The translations under genes were made by a program, and so were the position numbers. The notes under the pieces were generated by a model, which searched no databases, had not been told where the DNA came from, and saw only the letters and a list, made by a program, of their open reading frames with translations. 64,000 bases of DNA from Calendula officinalis (taxonomy: Eukaryota; Streptophyta; Magnoliopsida; Asterales; Asteraceae), in the NCBI GenBank assembly GCA_963853835.1, contig OY970828.1:62860861-62924860 (forward strand), read 5' to 3'. Shown here one piece after another: positions 1-10,820 of the stretch (the first letter of the stretch is position 1; each line of letters begins with the position of its first letter).

Positions 1-103
1 ATTCCTTCAAATTCCTAAGTGTTCTAGCGAACCAAACACCCCATTGTAGTTGGACATAACCATAATCATATCAATAGTAAATACATTTTATGATGGTGTC
101 AGA

Positions 104-636
104 CTTAGGGGTGTAAATGAGCCGAGCCCGAGCTCGACTAGGTTTGAACTCGGCTCGTTTAAGTTTTAGGGAGCTCGAGCTCGGCTCGTTTAAGTTTCAA
201 GCCTTGTATGTAAAGCTCGAGCTCGTCTCGTTTAGGTTTTCGCAAGCTCGGGTTCAGCTCGATTAGGCTAATTTAAGCTCCCACATATACAAAATATATA
301 ATTCTTCTTTATTTAATAATAATATTGTATATTATGTAAACATTTCATTTTTATATAGTATTATATACGTATATGTATGATACGCATACACACATAATTA
401 TAAAAATATAAAAATATATAATTATATTTTTATATTAATTAATATATATTTGCTCATTTAGGCTCGTGAGCCTAATCGAGTTCTTTGTTTGAAGCTTGGG
501 CTCGAGCTCATTTAATAGACGAGCTCTAAGTTAAGTTCAAGCTTTGCTCGAACTCATTTAACTCGAGTTTTAACCGATCTTTTAACGAGTCGAGCCCGAG
601 TAGCTCACGAACAGTTCGGCTCACTTTCACCCTCAG
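104..636. mobile_element. MITE with imperfect terminal inverted repeats, rich in GAGCTCG/CGAGCC words
   Basis: The left end reads CTTAGGGGTGTAAATGAGCC. The right end, reverse complemented, reads CTGAGGGTGAAAGTGAGCC, so the termini are inverted and imperfect. The interior is AT-rich, with many copies of AGCTCGAGCTCGGCTCG-like words near both ends and no coding potential. This is a non-autonomous DNA element common in eudicot genomes; the superfamily is not certain. Confidence 0.65.
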
Positions 637-1282
637 CTCACGAACAACTCGGTCCACGAACTATTTAAGTATCATTTTAATAATTCAAAGTTTTTAGTTA
701 GTCTATATTGGTAACTAAAATTTTCCTCTGTTTCTATCGGATAATAAAAGAAGTTTTTTTTGTGCTCAATATGGTTATTACTACTTTTGACGTTTTTATC
801 CTTGTAATTATTAAAATAAATGACTAGAAATTTGAATTTTTTTTTTTTTGGAAACGGCAAATGAAATAACGGAAGCCTACCCACAATTTGAAACATAATT
901 AAGGGAGAAAAATAGAAAGGAAGTTGGTAGCTAAACCACGACGGTAGCTAAAAGCGCCACGTATTTAATAATAACCGGCACACCGCGTTATACACTTTAT
1001 ACTCCTCCGTCACAATAGCATTCCATGTGCATGACGGCGTCGGTGACCGCGTGCTCTCTAATCTCTATATCTAGAAAAACATAAACATACGTTTTAGTTT
1101 TTACTATTTGAAATCTCAAATTTTACCTTTTCTTTCATTTTAAAAAAGACATTTTAAAACAAAAAGCTACTAAAACATTCTTTATAAAATAAAAATAATT
1201 TTGAACTATATAAATCACTTCATATGTTACAAACTTACATTTTATCTCTATTATAGCAAATTATACAATATAAAAATACTAC
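637..1282. other. Gene-free stretch with a probable LINE tail remnant
   Basis: No supportable gene is present. A T-run at about 838-851 is followed by GGAAACGGCAAAT, exactly what follows the T-run at the 3' end of the L1 element at 3410-8263. This is best read as the tail of a severely 5'-truncated minus-strand LINE copy. The rest is AT-rich sequence without recognisable structure. Confidence 0.35.
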
Positions 1283-1291
1283 TACTATTAA

Positions 1292-1466
1292 TTTTTCCTT
1301 TAAGAGGTCTTGAGTTGAAGCATTGTTGGAGGTAAAATTTGAAGATTAAAAGGTGGTGAGGTTTGTTCGCCATAGGTGAAGAGTTCGACGGAAGACATAC
1401 TGCCCCTTATGGATGTTATTGTTTAAGCTCGAACTATATACTTACTAATTTGTCGTTAAAAAAAAA
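1292..1466 (+). mobile_element. 5'-truncated tRNA-derived SINE copy
   Basis: This is an inverted copy of the repeat at 1985-2201. Shared words include AGAGGTCTTGAGTTGAAGC-type box B sequence, AAAAGGTGGTGAGGTTT and CATACTGCCCCTTATGGATG. It ends in an A-run (about 1458-1466) and is flanked by TACTATTAA at 1283-1291 and 1467-1475, which looks like a target-site duplication. The box A part present in the other copy is missing, so the copy is 5'-truncated and not transcribable by Pol III. Confidence 0.6.
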
Positions 1467-1661
1467 TACTATTAAACCTTAAATGAAACCCCTTTTATGG
1501 AGGGAGTGTTCACATGCATATTTCCATGAAATGAGGTCTGCTGAATTGTAATTTGACCGGATTACCCCTTTACCTTTTTCAAACAATAATGTTAGAAATA
1601 AGAAAATTAAGTGTAATGGCTCAAGGCAATCTGTCACCTCAGTGTCATATCTGCCTGCCAC

Positions 1662-1952
1662 TAGGGATGAGCATGGTCTACAACTGAATCGAACTGAAAC
1701 GATAATTATGAATTTTTAAAATTGAAAACTGATAACTAAACCTATAACATGTTTTCGGTTTTGAATCAAATGCAGTTCAGTTTTTAAGCCAAATGATCAC
1801 TCCTATCCGAGGGCCAAACCGAATCGGGCTAAAACTGAAAATCATTAAATTACAAAACCAAAAACTGAACTGATAACATGTTTTCGTTTCAATTTGGTTC
1901 GGTTTCAATTGGTTTTCGATTCAATTCGGTTTTTAACCTAAATGCTCACCTT
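1662..1952. mobile_element. MITE of the 'GGTTCGGTTTTCGGTT' family
   Basis: The left terminus AGGGATGAGCATGG is inverted at the right end (CTAAATGCTCACCT). ATCTGCC-like words flank both sides and may be the target duplication. Internally it carries the ATAACATGTTTTCGGTTT and CGGTTCGGTTT motifs also seen at 12959-13252 and more loosely at 26336-26610, so three members of the family are present in this window. Confidence 0.55.
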
Positions 1953-1984
1953 ATCTGCCACCTTAGCATTCCTTATTTCACATT

Positions 1985-2201
1985 TTTGTTAACAGCAAGT
2001 TAGTAACTTAGTGGTAAGAGCCTAGACAGTGACATCCACAAGGGGCAGTATGCCTTCCTTCGAACCATCCACGTATGGGGAATAAACCCCACCACCTTTT
2101 AATATCCAAGTTTTACCTTCAACAAGGCTTGAACCCAAGACCTCTTTGAAGGAAAACCCCAAGTTTATCCTTGTGGCCAATTGATCTAGAACAATTGGTT
2201 A
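1985..2201 (-). mobile_element. tRNA-derived SINE, near full length, with 17-bp target duplication
   Basis: On the minus strand a Pol III box A (TAGATCAATTGG, 2177-2188) is followed by a box B (GGGTTCAAGCC, 2126-2136), the arrangement of a tRNA-related SINE head. A roughly 150-bp body then ends in a short A-rich tail (ACAAAAATG). A perfect 17-bp duplication, ATTCCTTATTTCACATT, flanks it at 1968-1984 and 2202-2218. The left duplication lies just beyond the end of the MITE at 1662-1952. Confidence 0.75.
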
Positions 2202-2224
2202 ATTCCTTATTTCACATTAACACC

Positions 2225-2458
2225 TTTAAATACATATTCACTCATAACTCCATACAAAAACACCCATTTTGAGATCTACTAAAATACTCTGCGGTTACAA
2301 AATACCTCAAAAAGCATATTTTCTCTCCTCTCATGTGCTAGCCCACTTGCATAGCTCTTGGTGCAACCCACACCCGGTGTGGTGGCTTAGCCATGGTACC
2401 GCCAACATGGAAGTCACAGAGGATGGTGCTGACCCTTCCGTGACTACACCTGATGCTC
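2225..2458. mobile_element. Harbinger-type MITE remnant
   Basis: The right terminus (ACTACACCTGATGCTC followed by TAA) is a Harbinger end like those at 10466, 12908 and 34803. The left part (TACTAAAATACTC...ACAAAATACCTCAAAAA) resembles the 5' leader of the Harbinger element at 34803. No left terminal repeat is recognisable; the neighbouring SINE insertion or a deletion may have removed it. A 67-codon open frame inside is not considered a gene. Confidence 0.5.
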
Positions 2459-2614
2459 TAAGGGCGTTTTGAGTAATTTGTTAAATAACTATTTTTCAAT
2501 ATTTTTATTAGGTACAACTAATGTGTTTGACATTCTTTCTCCATCTAAGCCAACTCTAGTCTCATGTGCTGTATTTCCTTAATTATTTATATAATCTATT
2601 AACACATCCCCAAC

Positions 2615-2622
2615 TATATAAA
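2615..2622 (+). promoter_or_regulatory. Probable TATA box of the first small-protein gene
   Basis: TATATAAA lies about 130 bp before the ATG at 2749. The equivalent place upstream of the paralogue (TGTATAAAT, 11689-11697) has a similar signal followed by the same CATGCAATTCATTA word, so the core promoter is conserved between the duplicates. Confidence 0.5.
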
Positions 2623-2748
2623 CCATGCAATTCATTACTCATCTCCATAAAAACACATATTTTCAAATCCTGAAAAGCGAAACAGAATAAGACAAACAAC
2701 AGTAAAGGTGAGCCAACATCTTATCTTAAGTTTAAAAAGATCGATCGG

Positions 2749-3090
2749 ATGGCTACTAGCAGTCTTGAGATTCTTAAAGCCATGAGGGTTCGTGGAGGAA
2801 TCGTTTCACGAACCGTAGAAGAGGGTGGAGTGGTGAGAATGAAAATCTTGATTAAAAGGCAAGAATTAGAGCAACTTGTTCAACAAGTTACTAAGAAAAG
2901 GAATGACAACAAAGAGAATTATAATAAAGGGAATAATCTTCGACAATTGTCGAGATCATTGGCATCAAAGTCGCTAAAACCACGGGTCGAGGATATGGTT
3001 CGAATGAAGAATGTGAAATCCGATCAAGTTAAGAGTGATTGCCGGAGTCAATGGAGACCTGCCCTTCAGAGCATCCCTGAAGAGATTTGA
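2749..3090 (+). CDS. Small uncharacterised plant protein (113 aa), paralogue 1
   Basis: This is an uninterrupted 113-codon frame. The basic, Gly/Val-containing N-terminal half (VRGG..SRTVEEGGVVRMKIL) is followed by IKRQELEQLVQQV, a likely short helix, then a Lys/Arg/Asn-rich linker. It ends with WRPALQSIPEEI. The C-terminal W-R-P-x-L-Q-S-I-P/S-E signature is seen at the ends of small plant proteins, including DUF4228/PADRE-type proteins; assignment to that family is an inference and the function is unknown. There is no signal peptide or membrane segment. The gene is single-exon, preceded by a TATA box at 2615 and followed by AATAAA at 3217-3222. The paralogue at 11796-12137 differs at a minority of residues; conservation of the frame in both suggests real genes. 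The first Met is chosen because the similarity to the paralogue starts there. Confidence 0.75.
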   Translation: MATSSLEILKAMRVRGGIVSRTVEEGGVVRMKILIKRQELEQLVQQVTKKRNDNKENYNKGNNLRQLSRSLASKSLKPRVEDMVRMKNVKSDQVKSDCRSQWRPALQSIPEEI

Positions 3091-3216
3091 TTATTAACTA
3101 AATGGTTCAACATTTTTACAATACTTTTGAAATCAAAATTTAATATGGTTTCTTTTGATTGAATTTATTTTGTAAGGTAGATCATTCTTTGTAGAAAGGT
3201 AAATGCTCATTCATTA

Positions 3217-3222
3217 ATAAAG
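3217..3222 (+). terminator. Polyadenylation signal AATAAA
   Basis: AATAAA lies about 127 bp after the stop codon of the small-protein gene, in an AT/T-rich 3' region, consistent with a plant polyadenylation signal. Confidence 0.4.
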
Positions 3223-3488
3223 TGTTTTATCTCAATTTCCATAATTTGTTTATAGTGTATACTTTATTCATTTTCACATAGATATTGTGACTCCTTAATT
3301 GTACGTGTGTTGTTTACGTAAAACATTTGAAAGGAAAAGCTAGGAAAAGTTTATAGACTGAGTAAATGTAATTTAAAAACATTTATTCCCATTATAAGTT
3401 AAGGCTTTTTTTTTGGAAACGGCAAATATATTAATAAAACGCCCGAACTTAGCAAGTCACTAAGACGGGAAAAAACAAACACAAACAA

Positions 3489-6400
3489 TTACAAAAGAAA
3501 TGAAAACGAGGAAATACCCCAATCAACCGAATTACAACATATTTTACTTCTATGTTTCAACCATAGGTATGAAATTTCTATAATATCGCCGGCAATGACC
3601 GAATAGGACTTATGATTGTTGTTGAAGACCACTTCGTTTCTCGCCTTCCACACACACCATAATATCGCCTGAATGATAGTCGTTAATACTTTTCTTTTTA
3701 TTAAGCAATTTCCCCAACCAACCCCAAATTCAATAAGTTCGTTCACCAATTGAAAATTAGGTAACTGAATTCCGCACCAATTGAAGATCCAAAATAATAC
3801 ATCCTTCACCCAAGGACAACGCAGAAATGCATGATTCACATCTTCCTCGCCGCTATTGCAAACTTTACATAAGTTGGAATCAATATTGATGCATCTTTTT
3901 TCCAAGCTTTTCGCAACCGGGACCCGATCTAACCCGATCCGCCAAACAAAACAGTTGACTTTGAGTGGAGCAATACGACACCAATGCATGTTTACATAAC
4001 CAGTTTTGGTTAATTTTTGATCGATCCAATTGCACATGAAATGTACCGCAAAAGAACCATCAAGAGATAATTTGCAATGAATTCGATCAGGTGTATCATT
4101 CAACCGAATGGGATTAAGCAAATGTAATAACTCAGTGAATTCATTAACCACATCACTATTGTGAAAACCATGTTGCCAAGCCCAACAATATCTAGAAGCA
4201 ATAATGCGATCCGACACCGAACACGATTTATTTTTTTCAATCTTGAACATGTTTGGGAATAGGGACTGCAACGATCGCCCACCTACCCAAATATCTTTCC
4301 AAAATAAAGTCTTAATTCCATCACCAATACAAATCTCAAAAGCATCGGAGATGTTGCATTCTAATTTTTTGAGTTCACCGACCACACGAGTAATATTCCT
4401 CCATACTCCAACCGAATTACTTGTGGCCATATTATGGAATGGTTTATTTTTGAGTTTGTGAATAGCCAAAATAACATCCTTCCAAATACATTGTTTGCTA
4501 TCTCGTATACGCCACCACCATTTGGATAAAAGTGCATAATTTTGTGCTTTTAACGACCCGATACCAAGACCACCATTAGTTTTAGATGCCAAAGCGGTGG
4601 ACCAAGCAACCCAACTAATCTTCTTTTCACCCCATAAGAATCTTCTCCTAATTTGTTCAAGATTGTCTATAACACAAGTAGGAGCTTTAAATAACGAAAA
4701 ATAATATAACGGTAAACTACTTAAAACGGATTTGACAAGAGTGAGTCGACCGCCAAATGATAAGTTTTTTCCTTTCCACCCGGATAATTTAGAATTAAAT
4801 CGATTGATTACCGGAATCCAATGTTTTTTAGATTCATATTAACACCTACCGGAACTCCAAGATAATTAAAAGGGAACTTTCCGGGAACACAATGTAGAAT
4901 ATTTGCCCAATTATGTAATTGAGATGATGAAATTCCAATACCAAATAGATTTGACTTGTGAAAGTTCACTTGCAAACCGGATGAAACATGAAAACATTTT
5001 AAGATTCTCGCTAGATTGGCCAAGTTTGACCTAGAAGCTTCACCGACAAACATTGCATCATCCGCATAAAATAAATGTGAAATTAAAGGGCCATGAGCCC
5101 CAATCTTTTGGGCACGAAATAAGTTTTTATCACATGCCGACATCATTGCCACATTAAGTCCTTCCATTGCCATAATAAATAAAAAAGGAGATAACGGATC
5201 ACCTTGACGCACACCTTTTGATACATGAAATTCTTTGGTGGGCGACCCATTAATGAAAACCGAAGCATAAGAGGAAGATAAACAACCTCTAATCCAACCA
5301 CGCCATTTAGTGCCAAAGTTCATTTGATCCATCACGGGGTCAAGGTAACCCCAATTGATAGAATCAAAAGCTTTCTCAAAATCCACTTTGAATAAAACAT
5401 CTTCTTATTTGCACTTTTCGCCCATGAGCATAATTCGTTAATCACAAGAGGGCCCTCTAAAATATTCCTATCATTGATATACGCCGATTGAGTTTCACCG
5501 ACGATACTATCAATGACAAGTTAATCTAAAGGAGAGTGCTTTTGCCAAAATTTTGTACACACAACCAATTAAAGAGATAGGCCGAAAATCGCATAAATTT
5601 ACCGGATCTTTAATTTTCGGGAGAAGAGTAATAAAAGAGGGATTACAACCTCTAGCTATAGAACCGGTGTCTTCAAAATATTTCACAAAAGACATTATAT
5701 CGCCAATGAGTATATTGTAGTGGGCTTTTATGAATTTGAAAGTTAGCCATCGGGCCCGGGAGCCCTTTCACCACCACAAGCCCAAATCGCCTTCTTGATT
5801 TCCTCTACCGAAAATGATTGTTCAATGGACTCTTTTTGAACCTGTGACAATTTTTTAAATAACGGATTAATAAATTTAGCTCGGTCCGGCCAAGCCTCAT
5901 TGAACTTTTCCGAGAAAAACCTATGGGCTTCTAACTTGATCTCGCATGGGTCGGTAACCCAATTGCCGCTAATGGAAAGACCATGCACCCGATTATTTCT
6001 ATTTTTATTTTTGAGAGTACCATGAAAAAAAGAGGTGTTTTCATCTCCATCAATAGCCCATTTAATATGAGATTTTTGCTTAAGGTCAAGCTTATTAAGT
6101 CTTTCATAATCTGCCACCTTTAATTTACCGGATTTACCTCTTGTACTTCCATACCCGAAAGAGCCCGTGCTTCAACTAATCGGTCAAGCTCGCATAACCG
6201 ACCTTTGAGTTGTTTCAAATCAGCGTTTTCTTTGGCAACCTCAATGCTCCGCCATTTTTTAAACTCATTTTTGAAGTGTTTTAATTTAGCCATGAGAAAG
6301 AGATCGGGAGTGCCAAATCCATGAAAAGATGCATTAGCATTATTTATCGTGTCAATAAATAACCGGAGAGGCCCGAAATTGTAAAATTTGTAAAATTCTT

Positions 6401-7140
6401 AGCATCCAATAATTGTAAAATTTGAACGGAAGAGGCCCGAAATCCACTACCATATTACAAAGAATGACCGGAGAATGATCGGAGTGTTCACGCGGTAGAG
6501 CGGTGACCACGGACCTAGGCTGCGCTGTAACAAAATTATTACACACCAGAAATCTATCTAATTTACTGAGTTTGCAACAGTCGGGGCTCAAGTATGTGAA
6601 TCGCCTACCGCCCATACTAAATTCCGATAACCCCGCTGAGGTAATAAAATTATTGAAAGAGTTAGCAGTGGAGCGACAAAAAGTAGAATTAATGCTTTCG
6701 TCAGGCCGACGAACCGAATTAAAATCACCGAAGAAAATCCATGTGCCTTGCCGGGAATTTTTGAGATTAATCAGTTCATCCCACAACGTTTTTTTATCTG
6801 CCAACGATTGCGGTGCATAAATGTTGACTAGATAAATAAAGCCATCAAAACCTTTCCACCTCCCGCCAATTGTTAATGAATATCGTGTTTTATTGCAGAA
6901 ATTACGATCAAATACTTGTGGGTTCCACATACACAATAAACCACCCGACCTACCAACCGAGTCTATTGCTTCAAATTCAACGTCATTATTACCCCAACAC
7001 CCGGAAACATCAATATTACTAGCCACTGTTATATGTGTTTCTTGCAAGCCAACAAAATCAATTTTGTGTTTGAGTTTCAATTGCCTAACCCAATCAACTT
7101 TGTGAGATTCTCTCACCCCCCCTAATATTCAATGAAAGTA
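3489..7140 (-). pseudogene. LINE ORF2: endonuclease/reverse transcriptase, broken
   Basis: Order along the minus strand: AP-type endonuclease (7116-6352) with VGLQETHI, FFGDFNSV and SDHSPVIL motifs; linker (6117-5743) ending in the RT region-1 motif ERAPGPDG; RT pieces (5695-5510, 5386-4808) with MDFEKAFDSINW, RQGDPLSPFLF and the catalytic LFYADDAMF; and a C-terminal zf-RVT-like domain (4592-3489) with the pattern LCKVCNSGEEDVNHAFLRCPW. The pieces lie in different frames separated by stops, and a G-run near 7120 shifts the frame at the N-terminus, so no functional protein can be made. The enzyme would nick target DNA and copy LINE RNA in situ. Confidence 0.85.
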
Positions 7141-7143
7141 CAT

Positions 7144-8004
7144 TCATTGAGGAACATTTGCAACTCCATCACCTGAGAATAATTCACACAGAATAGGGTT
7201 ACCTTCATTGATTTGGAACCCCACCTCAACCCCAATTGCAACTGTCTTGGATATTTCTGGGACCGATTGAAGCCAAGCCAGCCGTTTAAACGGAAGATCC
7301 GTCACCTGTTCGCCAACTTTTAACCATTTGTACCAGTTTTTCCATCCAATCTCATTTTCTAAAAAGCCTTTTGCACATGAAGAACGACCGAAATATAGTA
7401 AAACATTTAATCCACCATAATAATAAATCTTTAGCTCAGAAATACCAACCTCATCCATTAACATTGGAAGATTTCTAAGCTTATTCATATCGGATATTTC
7501 ACCGATAAGAATGAAGCTTTTCAAATGATTATCTAGGGTACGAGATGGCAAAAGTGGCAGCGGAGGACCAATATTAGTGGACTCGTATCCGGAGTGTCCT
7601 TTGACTGCATCTGCGAAGGATCTGCTTTTATTGAATACACCGGGGTTGGCTTGGGTAAACTTATGACGTTGAGGTTGGGGATGAGATTTTGGAGGAGGAT
7701 GAGTCTGATTATGATAACGAGACCCCATGCCACGATTCCCATTAACCGGCTTCCTCTCGTATCTAGCCAAATTGCATTTAAGAATATTGTACCCGTACCT
7801 TATTTCGCCGATTGACTTCTCAAAGAGCTTACGATCTTGTACACCGGTGAATCGAACGAAAGCGAAATTGACGCCACCATTATCTCTTTTGCGAGCAAGA
7901 TAGATATCAACAATCTTGCCAAACCGATGAAACTTCTTCTTCAATCCATCGTAGTTAGCGTCATCCGGAACATTTGAAACAAAAAGAGTTGTAGTTTAAT
8001 TCAT
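7144..8004 (-). pseudogene. LINE ORF1: RRM-type RNA-binding protein, early stop
   Basis: The open part (7944-7144) shows an RRM-like block: KKKFHRFGKIVDIYLAR followed by NFAFVRFTG. Upstream in the same frame the RRM start (TLFVSNVPDD) is still readable, but a TAA directly follows the first two codons of the likely start (ATG at 8004-8002, stop at 7998-7996), so translation from the natural start is blocked. The C-terminal half is unremarkable. The ORF1 stop (7146-7144) is directly followed by the first ATG of ORF2. It would form the RNA-binding particle of an L1 element. Confidence 0.7.
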
Positions 8005-8663
8005 CCGATTACCAACAGTTCGCCATCCATCACCAGAATCAAAATGACGGTTCATCTTCCCCATCTCTAGCAGCCCAAGAACCACACAAAAAAAAACAAT
8101 CAAAACACCTAGGGGCCCAAGGATCAGTCCTGTAACAATGCTCGTAAAACAAGAGACCTTGATCTCTCGTAATCACAGGGATGCTTGCAAGATTGATGAT
8201 CAAGAACGGTAGGAGATCGAAGGTTTTGCATGGTTCAGCATGTTGAACGCCAGAGAGAGAGAAAAGTTAAGGCTTTTAGTTGTGAAATGTACATGTTAAC
8301 CTAGTCTAATATAATACACTATATTACTCGTGTATATTAAGGACATGATTGAGAAAATTTAATAGAGCTTTTGAGTTTATTAACTTAATAATAAATTCAT
8401 GACAACAATAAACAAGAACTTATGGTGTTTCAATATGATCTCCACTATGATTAAAAATAAAATAACATTTAGTTAACATTTAAAAACAAGATAATTCATT
8501 AGATTATCTAATTTCTAATCTGATATTATTTTAATATTCCACGTCATCTGCTAACTAATATGGTATATCAGCTTGATCGATGTGAGGTTATCTTATTTAC
8601 CCCTAAGTCCTATAAAAAAAAATTCGCATTTCTCTTTTGCACATGTTCTTAGAAAGATAGTTA

Positions 8664-10466
8664 GAGGAAGCGGTATGGTGGCGAGATGGGGTGGGCGCCG
8701 GACGCCACATGGGCTCGCCGGACGCGCCACGACACCGTGCGCTACGCCAGCGAGACCCGGCGCCGGATGGTCGACGATTCCAGCGGACGACTGGGAGGCT
8801 GTCACGTGGCCTAGCCGTTGGGCAACGGCTATTTTTGAAAAAAATTAATTTTTTTTTTATAAATAAACCTTTAACCCTTATAAATACCACCCCTTTTATA
8901 CAATATTTCCACACAACATTTCTCACCATTCCTCAAACTAAACCCTTTCACACAATATTTTCTACACAATCTTTTATCAAGATGCGTCGAAATTTGATAG
9001 ATCCCGGAAGTTATTCGTCCGATGTCGACGACGAGACGGATATTTTTTTTATGACTCAAGCGCATCAATACATGCAACGCCAACAAGCTCAACCAACCCG
9101 GAGTCGCGTGCCAGTCTATCGAGATCGTGAAGCTGCCGAGCAACGTTTATTGGACGACTACTTTGGTGATAATCCAAAGTACCCTGAGACGGTTTTCCGG
9201 CGTCGATTTCGTATGAGCAGGCGATTATTCTTAGAAATAGTCGAAGGTATTCTAACTATACTGCTGAATCTCTTCCCAACCATTTTGAATTTTTTAAAGT
9301 ACGACCGGATGCCACCGGTCTAATGGGTTTTAGTGTTATAATGAAATGCACGTCTGCCATTCGCCAATTGGCGTATGGCATAACACCTGATTCACTTGAT
9401 GAATATTTACAAATTGGTGAATATTGTGCACGTGATTGTCTAAATCATTTTACTAAGTGTATTATCGACTTATATACCGCTGAGTATTTAAGGAAACCCG
9501 ACATCCATGATGTTCAAAACCTATATACAAAACACGAGAACGTTCATGGGTTTCCTGGAATGCTTGGTAGTATAGATTGTATGCATTGGGAGTGGACCAA
9601 CTGTCCAAAAGCATGGCACGGCCAATATGGTAGGGGTGATAAAAAATACCCAACTATAATACTAAAGGTTGTCGCCTCGCAAGATTTGTGGATTTGGCAC
9701 GCATTTTTTGGGGTTGCGGGTGCCAATAACGACCTCACAGTGTTAAATAACTCACCATTGTTTGATAACCTTCTTGACGATATTGCTCCTTCTGTCCCTT
9801 TTGTTGTAAATGGAGTGACTTATCAAAACGGGTATTACCTAGCTGATGGTATTTACCCACAATGGGCAAGCTTTGTCAAATCATTTACTGTTGCACGAGA
9901 CGAAAAACGTGCTTACTTCAAACGAAGACAAGAAAGTGCAAGAAAATACGTAAAACGTGCATTTGGTGTCTTACAGGGGCGTTGGGGGATTATTCGCCAA
10001 CCGGCTCGTTCGTGGAGTGTCAACAAGCTACGTAGAACCATGTACGCATGCATCATATTGCATAACATGATTGTAAAAGATCAAAACTTTGCCATAAGCG
10101 ATATGAACGAGTTGTATGTTACTCCACAACTTAATTTAGAACGTACTTGGGTCGAGAGAGCTGAAATACAACGACTGAGATCACGGGAATTACGTGATAA
10201 ACGTACACAGGAATCGCTCCAACGAAATATTATGGACCATATTTGGCAACGATATCAAGAAAATCGTGTGTAATTCGGTATTTGTATTTTTTAATTTGTA
10301 GTTTGTATTTGTTGTTTTAATGAAATATTAAGTTGTTTGAAAAAATGAAAAAGAAAAAAAAGAGGTGGGGCCCAAATGGGTTTTGAATGTGAAATGTGAA
10401 ATGGTGATGTAGCGCATAGGTGGCGCAGAGGTGGCGAAGTGGCTTAAGCCACCACACCTAATGCTC
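8664..10466 (+). mobile_element. PIF/Harbinger element A (transposase only)
   Basis: The element begins GAGGAAGCGGTATGGTGG and ends CCACCACACCTAATGCTC (inverted: GAGCATTAGGTGTGGTGG). It is flanked by the 3-bp duplication TTA at 8661-8663 and 10467-10469, diagnostic of PIF/Harbinger. The empty-site structure is confirmed by the uninterrupted MITE at 11041. A GC-rich subterminal zone (8680-8820) and TATA-like TATAAATA words near 8860-8890 precede the transposase. The accessory Myb-like ORF that autonomous relatives carry is absent. Confidence 0.85.
8982..10273 (+). pseudogene. Harbinger transposase (Plant_tran type), frameshifted
   Basis: The frame opens with MRRNLIDPG, includes the family block VFRRRFRMSRRLFLEIVEG, then loses one base near 9246-9248. 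From there the family sequence continues in the next frame (stop at 10273). DDE-type blocks are visible: MLGSIDCMHWEW (first Asp), GANNDLTVLNNSPLF (second Asp) and YYLADGIYPQW. The block that normally carries the catalytic Glu (VERAFGVLQ in relatives, from family knowledge) reads YVKRAFGVLQGRW, i.e. Lys for Glu. The protein would cut and paste elements with GAGCATTAGGTGTGG ends, but the frameshift and the Lys predict inactivity. The N-terminus is taken at 8982 because family similarity starts there; an open frame upstream is GC-rich leader. Confidence 0.85.
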
Positions 10467-10820
10467 TTAGTAGTGGAGTACTTGATAATAATCTGATTAA
10501 AATATAATATTATTTTAGTGAGAAAAAGTTTTTTAAAAGATAGTGCGGTGTCCATGATTATTTTATTAATTAAGTAAGTTCTTCAAATTTGAGAATGGGA
10601 ATATTTTTATGTGACAAATTTTTAGGAGACAAGAAATTTTGTATGATAAATTTTTAGGGGAAATGAGTTTTTTTTTTTTTTTTGTGATAAAAGTTTATGG
10701 AAATGAGAACTTTTATATGTGAAAAAGAGAATATCTCTTAAAATAGGCCGGATACACTCATATAAATTTTCAACAATGTTACAAACTCTCAATGGCAAAA
10801 ACAAAGAGCTACATATATTC

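Larger units (their letters stand above)
3410..8263 (-). mobile_element. Full-length L1-type LINE (degenerate)
   Basis: This is a non-LTR retrotransposon on the minus strand with a poly(A) tail (T-run at 3406-3414), two ORFs and a 5' leader. It is bounded by a perfect 14-bp target duplication, AAGTTAAGGCTTTT, at 3396-3409 and 8264-8277, so the insertion is full length. ORF1 (RNA-binding) and ORF2 (endonuclease, reverse transcriptase, zinc-knuckle C-terminus) are both recognisable but interrupted. It lies immediately downstream of the small-protein gene, within 200 bp of its polyadenylation signal. Confidence 0.85.
8602..10740. mobile_element. Stowaway-like MITE interrupted by a Harbinger element
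   Basis: Sequence left of 8661 (CACATGTTCTTAGAAAGATAG) and right of 10469 (GTAGTGGAGTACTTG...CTGATTAAAATATAAT) joins into one stretch. That stretch matches the interior of the intact Stowaway-type MITE at 11041-11303 (CACATGTTTTTAGGAGATAG-TTA-GTGGTGG...TTGATTAAAATATAA). This copy is old and its outer ends are degenerate, so the boundaries are approximate. Confidence 0.6.

Noticed and set aside
8593..8970. Overlapping open frames in the GC-rich leader of Harbinger element A
   Set aside because: GC-rich subterminal sequence lacks stops in several frames; transposase similarity starts only at 8982.
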